Shown: one piece after another, positions 53,570 to 62,297 of the stretch
Layout: every line of letters starts with the position of its first letter
How positions within the stretch are numbered: the stretch's first letter is position 1
Origin: Flavipsychrobacter sp.
Lineage (GTDB): Bacteria; Bacteroidota; Bacteroidia; Chitinophagales; Chitinophagaceae
Direction of reading: 5' to 3'
DNA: 64,000 nt
Assembly: GCA_016787265.1 (NCBI GenBank)
Contig: JAEUVF010000008.1
Location: forward strand, 1 to 64,000
Position numbers and translations under genes: made by a program
The notes under the pieces: generated by a model
The model's database searches: none
Told to the model about the DNA's origin: nothing
The model's input: only the letters and a program-made list of their open reading frames with translations

Positions 53570-54250
53570 TTGACCTTCGCTAAAAAAGCGATACTATACT
53601 TTGGCCGGATCAAACCACCGGATCGATTGCCAATTGGTGTACATCCCCTTTATCCGCATAAAGATCCGGCAGTACAGGTGGTAATTAGTACCTTTTTTAA
53701 TCGCTATTATTCCGATGAACAACCCCGCATCCTGTTGATCGGAATAAATCCCGGGCGTATGGGGGCCGGAATAACCGGAGTGAATTTTACCGCACCCCGG
53801 CAACTTTCTCAATTCCTTGGGATAAAACATCCCTGGCCGGATACTTCTGAATTATCCGCGGAATTCATCTATGATGTAATTCTGTCTTATGGTGGCCCCG
53901 CCGCATTTTTTGGCCAATTTTACCTGGGCTCCGTCAGCCCGATCGGTTTTATCCGGGATGGGAAAAACCTGAATTATTACGATGATCCACTCCTGCAGCA
54001 AAGGATCAGGCCTTATGCGCTTAAACAGTTAAAAGCCCAGATTGATTTTGGTATCCGCAGGTCGGTCGCCATCTGCATCGGGGGTGATAAAAACCTGAAA
54101 TTCCTGAAAGGTCTTAATGATGAACACAACCTTTTTGATGAACTGAGAGTAGTGCCTCACCCACGCTTCATCCAGCAATACCGCCGCTCAGCAAAAGAAT
54201 CCTACATTCAGCAATATTTGGATGAACTCTTGTATTGCATTAAAAAATAA
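53570..54250 (+). CDS. SMUG2/DUF4918-type uracil-DNA glycosylase family protein
   Basis: About 226 residues from a TTG start at 53570, one base after the regulator stop. No early ATG exists that would keep the conserved N-terminus, so a TTG start is my reading. The family motif ILLIGINPGRMGAGITGVNFT (about 54-74) and a late VVPHPRFIQQYRR resemble the active-site motifs of the uracil-DNA glycosylase superfamily. SMUG2-type enzymes remove uracil or damaged pyrimidines from DNA. The tight link to a two-component system is unusual and may just be transcriptional coupling. Confidence 0.78.
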   Translation: MTFAKKAILYFGRIKPPDRLPIGVHPLYPHKDPAVQVVISTFFNRYYSDEQPRILLIGINPGRMGAGITGVNFTAPRQLSQFLGIKHPWPDTSELSAEFIYDVILSYGGPAAFFGQFYLGSVSPIGFIRDGKNLNYYDDPLLQQRIRPYALKQLKAQIDFGIRRSVAICIGGDKNLKFLKGLNDEHNLFDELRVVPHPRFIQQYRRSAKESYIQQYLDELLYCIKK

Positions 54251-54402
54251 TACTAGATTTGTTTTCTTATTGATTGTTTTATGATTTTCTAACTCGCCGG
54301 CACCTCCGGCACTGATCCCAAAGGATCTATACAACACGGAACCATCTGGTTCATTCTTAACCGGCCTTCCCGGGCTATTTATTATTCTTTAGTACGTATA
54401 GA

Positions 54403-55827
54403 ATGCGAAATAATAATTCTACTACCTTAAAACGGGGTAGTATCTGGACCATTATCAAAGCTGCGCTTCGGGGTGAAGAGCAGGATTATACCACCGGAAG
54501 TATTCGCCGTGCGGTATTTTTATTGGCCATTCCCATGGTTATTGAAATGGGTATGGAAAGTGTATTTGCCATCGTGGATCTTTATTTTGTCGGTCAATTA
54601 CCAGACAGCCAGCATAATATTCAAACAGTCGGATTAACCGAATCGGTATTATCACTGGTTTATGCAATAGCAATAGGTGTTAGCATGGCGGCTACAGCCA
54701 TGGTAGCCCGAAGAGTGGGAGAAAAAGATAAAAAAGGAGCAGCTCACGCGGCGATGCAATCCCTCCTGGTTGGAATCGGCATTGCCGCAGCCGTAAGCGT
54801 GATTGGTTTAATGCTGGCTCCTGATATCCTTCGCTGGATGGGCGCAGAGCCTGAAACCGTTCGGATTGGTACACCCTATACCAGGCTGATGATGGGCACC
54901 AGCCTGGTGATCACCCTGCTCTTCCTGATCAATGGAATTTTCCGGGGTGCCGGTGATGCATCCATGGCTATGAAAAGCCTGATGATCGCCAATATTGCAA
55001 ATATCCTGCTATGTCCGATTCTCATCCTGGGCTGGGGGCCAATACCCGGCATGGGATTATTGGGAGCCGCGCTGGCTACCACTATTGGACGGGGAATTGG
55101 TGTTTGTTACCAGCTGTACTATTTATTCCGCGGAAATTCCATAGTGAATCTCAGGTTGGCTAAATGGTTGCCTGACTGGATAGTAATCCGGTCTCTTTTT
55201 AAAATAGCAGCTCCGGGAACAGCACAGTTTATTATCGGTTCCTGCTCCTGGATATTCCTGGCTAAACTGGTTGCGGAAACCGGTCATTCGGAAGCTTCCG
55301 CCGGTTACCAGACCGCGATCCGAATCATGGTGTTTTTTATCCTGCCTGCCTGGGGTATGTCCAATGCAGCTGCAACACTGGTGGGACAAAACCTCGGTGC
55401 TCAAAAACCGGATCGTGCTGTTCGGTCGGTTTATGCAACCGCACGTTACAATGCCATTTTTATGGGAGTGGTGATGCTGGTATTTTTTGTGGCCGCTGAG
55501 TGGGTAGTCGGTTTTTTTACGCACGAGCCCGAAGTAAAAACAATCGGAACCCAGGCGCTCCAAATCATGAGCGTCGGATTTGTTTTTTATGGTATCGGAA
55601 TGGTAATGGCAAACGCCTTTAATGGTGCTGGCGATACCAAAACACCCACGCGAATCAACCTGGTTGGTTTCTGGTTTTTCCAGATCCCCCTCGCATATCT
55701 TCTTTCCAAGCCATTGGGTTTAGGGCCAGTGGGTGTTTTTATTGCAATTCCAGTTGCAGAAACAGCCATAACGATCGCCGCCTGGATCCTTTTTTTAAAA
55801 GGGCGATGGAAAGATGTTGTCATATAA
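54403..55827 (+). CDS. MATE family multidrug efflux transporter
   Basis: 474 residues with twelve hydrophobic segments and the two-fold repeat of MATE proteins (RAVFLLAIPMVIEMGMESVF in the first half, LFKIAAPGTAQFIIGSCSWIF in the second). MATE proteins export cationic drugs or metabolites using a Na+ or H+ gradient. The substrate is unknown. The 152-bp gap upstream contains only weak GC-rich hairpins (around 54296-54380) and no riboswitch I recognise. Confidence 0.93.
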   Translation: MRNNNSTTLKRGSIWTIIKAALRGEEQDYTTGSIRRAVFLLAIPMVIEMGMESVFAIVDLYFVGQLPDSQHNIQTVGLTESVLSLVYAIAIGVSMAATAMVARRVGEKDKKGAAHAAMQSLLVGIGIAAAVSVIGLMLAPDILRWMGAEPETVRIGTPYTRLMMGTSLVITLLFLINGIFRGAGDASMAMKSLMIANIANILLCPILILGWGPIPGMGLLGAALATTIGRGIGVCYQLYYLFRGNSIVNLRLAKWLPDWIVIRSLFKIAAPGTAQFIIGSCSWIFLAKLVAETGHSEASAGYQTAIRIMVFFILPAWGMSNAAATLVGQNLGAQKPDRAVRSVYATARYNAIFMGVVMLVFFVAAEWVVGFFTHEPEVKTIGTQALQIMSVGFVFYGIGMVMANAFNGAGDTKTPTRINLVGFWFFQIPLAYLLSKPLGLGPVGVFIAIPVAETAITIAAWILFLKGRWKDVVI

Positions 55828-55841
55828 TGGTAAATTAGGTA

Positions 55842-56885
55842 ATGAGTTATTTAAACACTGATAAACTCCGCCAGGTTGTTTTTTTATTGATGCTGCTCTT
55901 ACTGGGCGGCATCCTTTTTTTCGAGCTTAGGGCCTTTTTGCCTGCTGTCCTGGGAGCTTTTACATTATTTATTCTCATGAACCGCTGGATGCGTATACTG
56001 GTGGTCAAAGGCTGGAATCCTTCGCTGGCAGCAGCTTCTTTGATGCTGCTATCATTTATGATTATTGTACTTCCAATAGCCGGTGTAATAAGTATGCTGG
56101 TTAACCGCCTGAAAGGCTCAGGCATCCAATTGCAGCAGGCTGTTGAAGCTATTGGAAGGTTCATCGAAAACCTCGAACAGAAGTTAGGCTTCCAGTTAAT
56201 CAGTGAACAATCCATGTCGAAAATTGGGGGAGTGGCGGCACAGGAACTGCCGATCCTGCTGGGCGCTACTTTTAATACGCTTACAACCCTGGTGGTGATG
56301 TATTTTATTTTGTACTTCATGCTGATGGGTGGCCGCAATTCAGAGTACAATATTTTTCAATGGCTGCCTATGTCGCGCAGGAACCAGCAGCAATTGCAGG
56401 ATCAGATCAACTCACTGGTTTTTTCCAATGCGATCGGTATTCCGCTGATTGCCATCATCCAGGGCATCATCGGATTAGGAGGTTATTTGCTGATGGGGGT
56501 GAAGGAACCCTTTTTATGGTTTGCGATTACCTGCATCGGTTCCATGATCCCAATCATTGGAGCAGCCATCGCTTATATCCCGCTGGCAATTATCTTTTTT
56601 GTTGAAGGTAATACCTGGATGGGGGTAGCTATGCTGATATTTGGTTTCGGTGTAATCGGCACTTCTGATAATATTTTCCGTTTCTGGTTGCAAAAGAAAA
56701 TCGGAGATGTACATCCATTAATCACCGTATTTGGAGTAATTCTGGGTATTAATTTATTCGGGTTCATCGGGCTGGTTTTTGGACCCTTACTTATTTCTGT
56801 TTTTATCCTGCTCATCCGGATTTATCAACTGGAGTTTACTGAAGCCGAACAGAGTCCTGAGTTTACGGAGAATGAATCCATTTAA
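55842..56885 (+). CDS. AI-2E/PerM family membrane protein
   Basis: 347 residues with seven or eight membrane segments, typical of the UPF0118 (AI-2E transporter) family: VFLLMLLLLGGILFFEL at the N-terminus, a central soluble segment (LQQAVEAIGRFIENLEQKLGF), and the conserved GLGGYLLMGVKEPFLWFAI with the closing GFIGLVFGPLLISVF. Members have been linked to autoinducer-2 export or Na+/H+ antiport, and the exact substrate differs. It starts 14 bp after the MATE gene and may be co-transcribed. Confidence 0.9.
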   Translation: MSYLNTDKLRQVVFLLMLLLLGGILFFELRAFLPAVLGAFTLFILMNRWMRILVVKGWNPSLAAASLMLLSFMIIVLPIAGVISMLVNRLKGSGIQLQQAVEAIGRFIENLEQKLGFQLISEQSMSKIGGVAAQELPILLGATFNTLTTLVVMYFILYFMLMGGRNSEYNIFQWLPMSRRNQQQLQDQINSLVFSNAIGIPLIAIIQGIIGLGGYLLMGVKEPFLWFAITCIGSMIPIIGAAIAYIPLAIIFFVEGNTWMGVAMLIFGFGVIGTSDNIFRFWLQKKIGDVHPLITVFGVILGINLFGFIGLVFGPLLISVFILLIRIYQLEFTEAEQSPEFTENESI

Positions 56886-56986
56886 CAATTCATTCTTCAA
56901 CTGAGTTTTTTGAATTCTTTTAGATTTTGCGTAAAAACACGCACACTATTTGCAGAATAGCGCCCGTTATTACAATCCAATTGTCC

Positions 56987-57799
56987 ATGAATTACTCAAT
57001 ATCCAAACGTACCCTAAGGGCGACAGTGTTTTTTGTCCTCTTGTCAATTCATCTGATGGTTCCTAGAAATGTAACCACCAGTATGGCCGCTAATAATGGT
57101 CCGGCCAGCTCAATTGCAGCTGTTTCAATGTTTGTTCCAATCGAAGACACACTGAAACCCTCCATCCCCAAACTGGAATTGCCTGCAAAGGATACTATTC
57201 TGCTTTCAGCGGATTCAGTTTATGCCAACCTGGGACTGGCACGCAAGGGATTATCGCGACAAGCTTTTCAATTTGCCTGGAAAGGATATAAGAAACTACT
57301 TTCAAAGGGAAAAATCCGTCGGGATGATGTCCTGTCCATTTGTGATTTCAGTCAGTCCTCCAAACGCAGAAGATTGTATATCATTGATATGGAAGAGCAA
57401 AAATTACTGATGCATACCTTTGTTGCACATGGTCGGAATTCGGGCTCCGAGTATGCCGGTAAATTTTCCAATCGCCCGGAATCACACCAGAGCAGCCTTG
57501 GATTTTATGTAACCCGCTCTACCTATTATGGGGAGCATGGACTTTCTTTAAAAATTGACGGCCTTGAAAAAGGAATTAATGATAAGGCACTGGCACGTCA
57601 TATTGTTGTTCATGGATCTGATTATGTGGGAAAAGATTTTCTGAAATCAAATAAAATAACGGGAAGAAGTTTTGGTTGTCCGGCGGTTCCCAGGGAACAT
57701 GCACCCCAAATTATTGAAACGATCAAAAACGGATCCTGTTTATTTATCTATCATCCCTCAAAGAAATACCTGGATTCATCAAAGATTCTTAACGTTTAG
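56987..57799 (+). CDS. L,D-transpeptidase catalytic domain family protein (murein-type)
   Basis: About 270 residues from the ATG at 56987. An upstream TTG at 56927 would add 20 residues that do not look like a leader. A signal/membrane segment (RATVFFVLLSIHLMV) is followed by a helical region and a C-terminal YkuD-like murein L,D-transpeptidase catalytic domain, with VAHGRNSGSEYAGKFSN, HIVVHGSDYVG and GRSFGCPAVP. The catalytic Cys is near residue 231. Family members cross-link or trim peptidoglycan peptides in the periplasm. The gene ends in a terminator (57842). Confidence 0.87.
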   Translation: MNYSISKRTLRATVFFVLLSIHLMVPRNVTTSMAANNGPASSIAAVSMFVPIEDTLKPSIPKLELPAKDTILLSADSVYANLGLARKGLSRQAFQFAWKGYKKLLSKGKIRRDDVLSICDFSQSSKRRRLYIIDMEEQKLLMHTFVAHGRNSGSEYAGKFSNRPESHQSSLGFYVTRSTYYGEHGLSLKIDGLEKGINDKALARHIVVHGSDYVGKDFLKSNKITGRSFGCPAVPREHAPQIIETIKNGSCLFIYHPSKKYLDSSKILNV

Positions 57800-57841
57800 C
57801 TTGGACATAGACAAAGGCTGGTTTGGACACCCCTAAGCAAG

Positions 57842-57870
57842 AGCTCAATCCGTAGATTGGGCTTTTCTTT
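57842..57870 (+). terminator. Intrinsic terminator after the L,D-transpeptidase gene
   Basis: AGCTCAATC (57842-57850) pairs with GATTGGGCT (57855-57863) through GC, AU and GU pairs around CGTA, followed by TTTCTTTT. Confidence 0.75.
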
Positions 57871-58532
57871 TATATAACCAGCGCCGCAATTGCCATGGAT
57901 ACAAGACCGGTAAGGTATCCGACTATTAATTCCTTGTAATCATGTTCTCCTAGAATAAGTCTGGCCGTTCCAACCATGCCAGTGATTAAGATGGCAATCA
58001 TCAGCGGTAAGGCCATCGGGATAAAACTTATCCATGCCTGGAATAGAAAAAATCCGGATAGTACCCCCACCGCAATTCCATGCAAACTGATCTTTATAAA
58101 ATTGTTTGCCGTTAGCGCAATGATGCTTGAAACAAAAACCGCGCATAAGACCTGAACCAGTTCTGTTGGATTATCTCCCTGGTTTTTAGCTACATAAAAT
58201 ATCCAGAAATAAAAAACCATGGAAGCGATGATCGGGATGATTCGCTCTTTTTGTGTTTTCAGCCGGATGGATGTGGCAAAACCCAGCTGTTTTAGCAGGA
58301 AAACCGTAAATGCAGGAAAGAATGCCGTACTGACAAAAACCGAAGTCAGTTTGATCTTTTTATAGAGATCTGAATCTCCGGCAAATGCGAAAGGGTGCAA
58401 AAACAGTAGAAATGCCGCAATATAACTGGGTATAAAAAGGGGATGAAAAACAATGGAAACAATATGCGCGAAGGCTCGTGGGAGCCAACCCTGCCTGCTA
58501 CCTGATCCCAGATCCATATTGGCTTGATTCAT
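57870..58532 (-). CDS. PAP2-like integral membrane protein
   Basis: 220 residues with six or seven membrane segments. The layout resembles the PAP2 phosphatase fold, and HGIAVGVLSGFF and LILGEHDYKELIVGYLTG recall motifs 2 and 3, but the canonical catalytic Arg-Pro and Ser-His residues are not all present. It may be a non-catalytic or divergent member, conserved in Bacteroidota as far as I recall. Its ATG overlaps the rpoN stop (TAATG), implying translational coupling. Confidence 0.65.
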   Translation of the reverse strand: MNQANMDLGSGSRQGWLPRAFAHIVSIVFHPLFIPSYIAAFLLFLHPFAFAGDSDLYKKIKLTSVFVSTAFFPAFTVFLLKQLGFATSIRLKTQKERIIPIIASMVFYFWIFYVAKNQGDNPTELVQVLCAVFVSSIIALTANNFIKISLHGIAVGVLSGFFLFQAWISFIPMALPLMIAILITGMVGTARLILGEHDYKELIVGYLTGLVSMAIAALVI

Positions 58533-60016
58533 TATAATTCCTTTCTTAAGCGAGCAACCGGAATGTTTAGTTGTTCCCGGTATTTTGCCACTGTTCTGCG
58601 TGCAATGTTATAACCTTTTTCCTGTAATAGTTCGGTTAAACGTTCATCACTCAGTGGTTTTCTTTTATGTTCTCCGGCCACCAGATCACTGAGGATCTTT
58701 TTGACTTCCCGGGTACTTACTTCCTCGCCGCTGTCTGTACTGAGGCTTTCACTGAAAAAGAATTTTAAACGATAAGTGCCAAATTCGGTTTGTACAAACT
58801 TGCTGTTGGCAACCCGACTAACGGTTGAGATGTCAAGTCCGGTTCTTTCCGCAATATCCTTTAGGATCATCGGGCGGAGGGTGGTTTCATCGCCTGTCAG
58901 AAAAAATTCATACTGGTAATCCAGGATGGTTTGCATCGTCATCATCAGGGTCTGCTGCCGTTGTTTGATCGCATCAATAAACCATTTGGCGGCATCAATT
59001 TTTTGCTTGATGAACATGACTGCTTCCTTCTGCCGCTTGTCTTTCTTGGTTCCGCGATCATACTCTTTCAACATGTCCCGGTAACCTTCACTCACCCGCA
59101 GGTCAGGGGCGTTTTTGCTGTTAAGTGTTATCTCCAGCTTTCCGCCGGTATTGTAAATAAAAAAGTCAGGAACCACATAACTTTCTGCCTTGTTTACCTC
59201 CCCTACATTGCCTCCCGGTTTGGGACTCAGGCGAATGATCTGCTGTATGATCTGCTTTAGTTCTTCATCATCAATATTCAATCCACGCTGAATCTTGTCG
59301 TAATGTTTTTTAGTAAACTCATCAAAATAATGCGTGAGAATTTCAATGGCACCCTGAACCGCTGTGCCTTCATGTTTTTTTCGTTCCAGTTGCAATAACA
59401 GGCATTCCTGTAAATTACGGGCTGCAATGCCGGCGGGGTCAAACTGTTGTATAAGTGAAATAAGTTCTTCGATTTCTTCTTCCGAAGCTTCAATATTCTG
59501 ACGAAATGCAAGATCGTCCTGGATGGAAGTGGTTTCTCTGCGCAGATACCCATCATCATCTATGCTCCCTACTATCTGTTCTGCAATTTTATGCTTGCGA
59601 TCATCAAGAGTTAACATGCCCAACTGATCGGCGAGCATGTCATGAAGAGTTGATTCAATTTTGAAAGGGGTAACCTGTTTGTCATCCATTTCGGGATAAT
59701 TCTCATCCCTTAACCGGTAATCCGCAATATCATCATCCCCTTCTGAAACATATTCGCTGATATCAATATTGTCGTATTCTTCCTCCGACCCTTCTGTTTC
59801 AAACTCCTCTTCCGCAGATTCGAATTCATCCCTGGTTTCTTCGAAAGTATCATCACCTGCTTCATCCGACTGTTCCAGGGCTGGATTTTCTTCCAGCTCT
59901 TCTTTGATCCGCTCTTCCAGGTTGGCCGTTGGCACCTGCAAAAGCTTCATCAGCTGAATCTGCTGAGGAGACAGTTTTTGTAGTAATTTCTGTTGTAAAC
60001 TTTGACCTAATGCCAT
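58532..60016 (-). CDS. rpoN: RNA polymerase sigma-54 factor RpoN
   Basis: 494 residues. The N-terminal Gln/Leu-rich region I (GQSLQQKLLQKLSPQQIQL, then LEENPALEQ) contacts the bacterial enhancer-binding ATPases. Region II is a very acidic linker (about 50-115). The core-binding and HTH domains follow, and the RpoN box ARRTVAKYRE is present near the end (IARRTVAKYREQLNIP). Sigma-54 reads -24/-12 promoters. It is followed by the PAP2-like membrane protein in a TAATG overlap rather than by the usual hpf or ptsN genes. Confidence 0.97.
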   Translation of the reverse strand: MALGQSLQQKLLQKLSPQQIQLMKLLQVPTANLEERIKEELEENPALEQSDEAGDDTFEETRDEFESAEEEFETEGSEEEYDNIDISEYVSEGDDDIADYRLRDENYPEMDDKQVTPFKIESTLHDMLADQLGMLTLDDRKHKIAEQIVGSIDDDGYLRRETTSIQDDLAFRQNIEASEEEIEELISLIQQFDPAGIAARNLQECLLLQLERKKHEGTAVQGAIEILTHYFDEFTKKHYDKIQRGLNIDDEELKQIIQQIIRLSPKPGGNVGEVNKAESYVVPDFFIYNTGGKLEITLNSKNAPDLRVSEGYRDMLKEYDRGTKKDKRQKEAVMFIKQKIDAAKWFIDAIKQRQQTLMMTMQTILDYQYEFFLTGDETTLRPMILKDIAERTGLDISTVSRVANSKFVQTEFGTYRLKFFFSESLSTDSGEEVSTREVKKILSDLVAGEHKRKPLSDERLTELLQEKGYNIARRTVAKYREQLNIPVARLRKEL

Positions 60017-60107
60017 TCGTTATGTTCAGGGTTTATGCGCTTCTTTTTGAAAGGGCGCGCTATCCACAAAAATCAGGCCGTAAATTACAAAATTAGTTGG
60101 AGTAGGT

Positions 60108-60500
60108 GTGAAATCTTTCCTTAAAATAATGATAATGCTCGGTGCCTGTTGGCCGACAGTCTGTTCAAACGCTCAATCAGCGGGCGTTTGGAAGGATTTT
60201 TCCGAATTTACCACGATTCGGGTTCCTTTCCGGAACATACAGGTAAAACCTTCGAAAACCCCTAATTTTAGGGATTTGGCTGTTAGTATTAACAGGCTAC
60301 CGGAGTCATTTGGCGGTCCGTCAGTTCTGCTCAAATCAGGCCTGCAGCCATGGGAAATAAAATCAATAGCATCCGATTTTATCCTTTCTCAATGGGGTAT
60401 TATCTGTGTAGGAGAATACCGGTTGCAACAAAAAACCGGGCTTCCGCTCCGGTTTCGTTTGGGTTCATTGGAATATGTAAATGCCCTTGAAGGCAAATAA
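60108..60500 (+). CDS. Small exported hypothetical protein
   Basis: 130 residues from a GTG at 60108; an ATG at 60129 is a possible alternative. The N-terminus (KIMIMLGACWPTVCSNAQ) looks like a signal peptide. The mature part (LPESFGGPSVLLKSGLQPWEIKSIASDF, read here as separate blocks LPESFGGPSV and LQPWEIKSIA) has no motif I recognise. It is divergent from rpoN and ends 3 bp before the convergent GHL10 gene. I consider it probably real because of the coherent leader and the absence of a better reading in the gap. Confidence 0.55.
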   Translation: MKSFLKIMIMLGACWPTVCSNAQSAGVWKDFSEFTTIRVPFRNIQVKPSKTPNFRDLAVSINRLPESFGGPSVLLKSGLQPWEIKSIASDFILSQWGIICVGEYRLQQKTGLPLRFRLGSLEYVNALEGK

Positions 60501-60502
60501 GT

Positions 60503-61771
60503 TTAATAGGTGAGTGATCTTGGATTGGGAGCCATCCATTCCATTGATGGAATAGTAGCAGGGGACCGGTAATAATTATTTCTCAGGCTGTCATTCCAGC
60601 CATTGGGGTTTTTTTCAAAACTTTTGCTGCTGAAATAAATTACTCCATGCATATTGGGAGTGTTTCGTACTGCCTGGATCATTCGGGGCAGCTGATTGGG
60701 GTCTTTCCAGGCGCTATTGGAACCTGCCCGATAAATCCCTAATCCGATATAACAATGTTTACCATAAGTGTTCCTGCTCCACCAGTCCAATAATACTTCA
60801 AACGCTGCTGCTGAATGGCCGAACTCCCAATACAGCTGGGGGGCAACATAATCAATCCAGCCTTCTTTAAGCCAGAGCAGTATGTCGGCATACAGATCGT
60901 CATAATTCGTTTGTCCCGCTTTGGTAGCGCTTCCTCTGGGATCCTTATCACTGTTACGCCATACTCCAAAAGGGGATATTCCAAATTTTACCCAGGGCTT
61001 TTCTGATTTTATCGCAATTGCAAGATGGCGGATTATGGAATCCACATTACTTCTTCTCCATTCATCCACACTCATCCCAACTCCGAATACTTTATATGAT
61101 TTCTGGTCAGGGAACTCTTTTCCAGGAATGCGGTATGGATAAAAATAGTCGTCAAAGTGAATGCCGTCTACGGGATATCTTTTTACCAGGTCACGCACGA
61201 TGTTGACTACAAACTGCTGGGCATTTTTATTTCCCGGATCAAAATATTTTTTATCTCCATAAGTAAGAAACCAGTCAGGAAATGTTCTTGTTATATGATT
61301 TGGATCGGTTACGGTTGTTTTTACATTAAATACAGCCCGATAAGGATTGAGCCAGGCATGAAATTCCATTCCTCGTTGGTGAGCCTCGTTAATCATAAAC
61401 TGAAGCGGATCATAATAAGGGACCGGTGGCTTTCCCTGTTTGCCGGTTAACCATTCGCTCCAGGGCTCAAAGGGGGAGGGATAAAAAGCGTCTGCAGCGG
61501 GACGAACCTGCGCAATTACTGCATTCAGCCCGTTTTTTTTATGCATATCCAGCATCCGGATATATTCCTCTCTTTGTTTTGCAGGATCAGTGGTGCCTTT
61601 TGTTGGCCAGTCAATATTTGTAACAGTAGCAATCCAGGCTGCCCTGAATTCATTGGTGGCAGAGCCTGCTTCCATGGGTGGAGGTACGGGAGCTGCGGGT
61701 TGCTGGGAAACTACAAGGGCAGGAATAAAAAGGATACTGATTGCTGTTAGCAATGATTGTTTTACTGACAT
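60503..61771 (-). CDS. GHL10 family glycosidase-like protein, short form
   Basis: 422 residues. Signal peptide (LTAISILFIPALVVSQ), then one GHL10/DUF187 barrel with NEFRAAWIATVTNIDWP, HAWLNPYRAVFNV, VDGIHFDDYFYPY and DYVAPQLYWEFG. It shares these blocks with the 789-residue T9SS protein at 14210, but it lacks the Fn3, HYR and sorting domains, so it probably stays in the periplasm. It starts 14 bp after the MarR gene on the same strand and may be controlled by it. Confidence 0.9.
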   Translation of the reverse strand: MSVKQSLLTAISILFIPALVVSQQPAAPVPPPMEAGSATNEFRAAWIATVTNIDWPTKGTTDPAKQREEYIRMLDMHKKNGLNAVIAQVRPAADAFYPSPFEPWSEWLTGKQGKPPVPYYDPLQFMINEAHQRGMEFHAWLNPYRAVFNVKTTVTDPNHITRTFPDWFLTYGDKKYFDPGNKNAQQFVVNIVRDLVKRYPVDGIHFDDYFYPYRIPGKEFPDQKSYKVFGVGMSVDEWRRSNVDSIIRHLAIAIKSEKPWVKFGISPFGVWRNSDKDPRGSATKAGQTNYDDLYADILLWLKEGWIDYVAPQLYWEFGHSAAAFEVLLDWWSRNTYGKHCYIGLGIYRAGSNSAWKDPNQLPRMIQAVRNTPNMHGVIYFSSKSFEKNPNGWNDSLRNNYYRSPATIPSMEWMAPNPRSLTY

Positions 61772-61785
61772 GGTTTTGTTTTCGG

Positions 61786-62241
61786 TTAATCCTGGCTGTT
61801 ACGAAGTTTATCGAGCAGGTTGTTTAATTCAGCAGCCTCTTTTTCATTAAGGTTTTTGAGAAGGCTATCCCATTCATTTTCATGTTTATCCATCTCCGTA
61901 AGTAAAAGCTTTCCTTTTTCAGATATGGTAACATCCACCAGCCTGCGATCGGAGCTGCACACCACTTTGCTAACCAGCCCTTTTTTGACAAGACGGTCAA
62001 CAATACGGGAGGTGTCACTCATTTTATCCAGCATGCGCTGTCTGATCTGTAATGTGCTGAGCGGTTCACCAGCCCCCCTTAAAATCCGGAGGATATTAAA
62101 TTGCTGGTTAGTAAGATCATACTGATCAAGGTGTTTACGGGTATTTTCCATCAACCAGTTATAGGAGTAAATCAGGTTAATCATGGCTTTCTGATGCTCA
62201 TTCCTGAATTTCCGCTGATTGATGTCTTTGTTAATACTCAT
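61786..62241 (-). CDS. MarR family transcriptional regulator
   Basis: About 151 residues from the ATG at 62241 (MSINKDINQRKFRNEHQ). An ATG at 62337 would overlap the radical SAM gene end. The winged helix-turn-helix is at about 45-110 (LTNQQFNILRILRGAGEPLST, IVDRLVKKGLVSK, SDRRLVDVTISEKG). MarR proteins are dimeric repressors relieved by small ligands. The downstream GHL10 gene and upstream radical SAM gene are candidate members of its operon. Confidence 0.9.
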   Translation of the reverse strand: MSINKDINQRKFRNEHQKAMINLIYSYNWLMENTRKHLDQYDLTNQQFNILRILRGAGEPLSTLQIRQRMLDKMSDTSRIVDRLVKKGLVSKVVCSSDRRLVDVTISEKGKLLLTEMDKHENEWDSLLKNLNEKEAAELNNLLDKLRNSQD

Positions 62242-62297
62242 AACAGGTATGTTCAGGTTTAAAATTACTGAAAATGAATTAAGCTGATGGTTGTTGC

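Noticed and set aside
54251-54402. Riboswitch before the MATE transporter gene
   Set aside because: Only weak GC hairpins are visible, with none of the conserved loops of the guanidine or other riboswitch classes I know.
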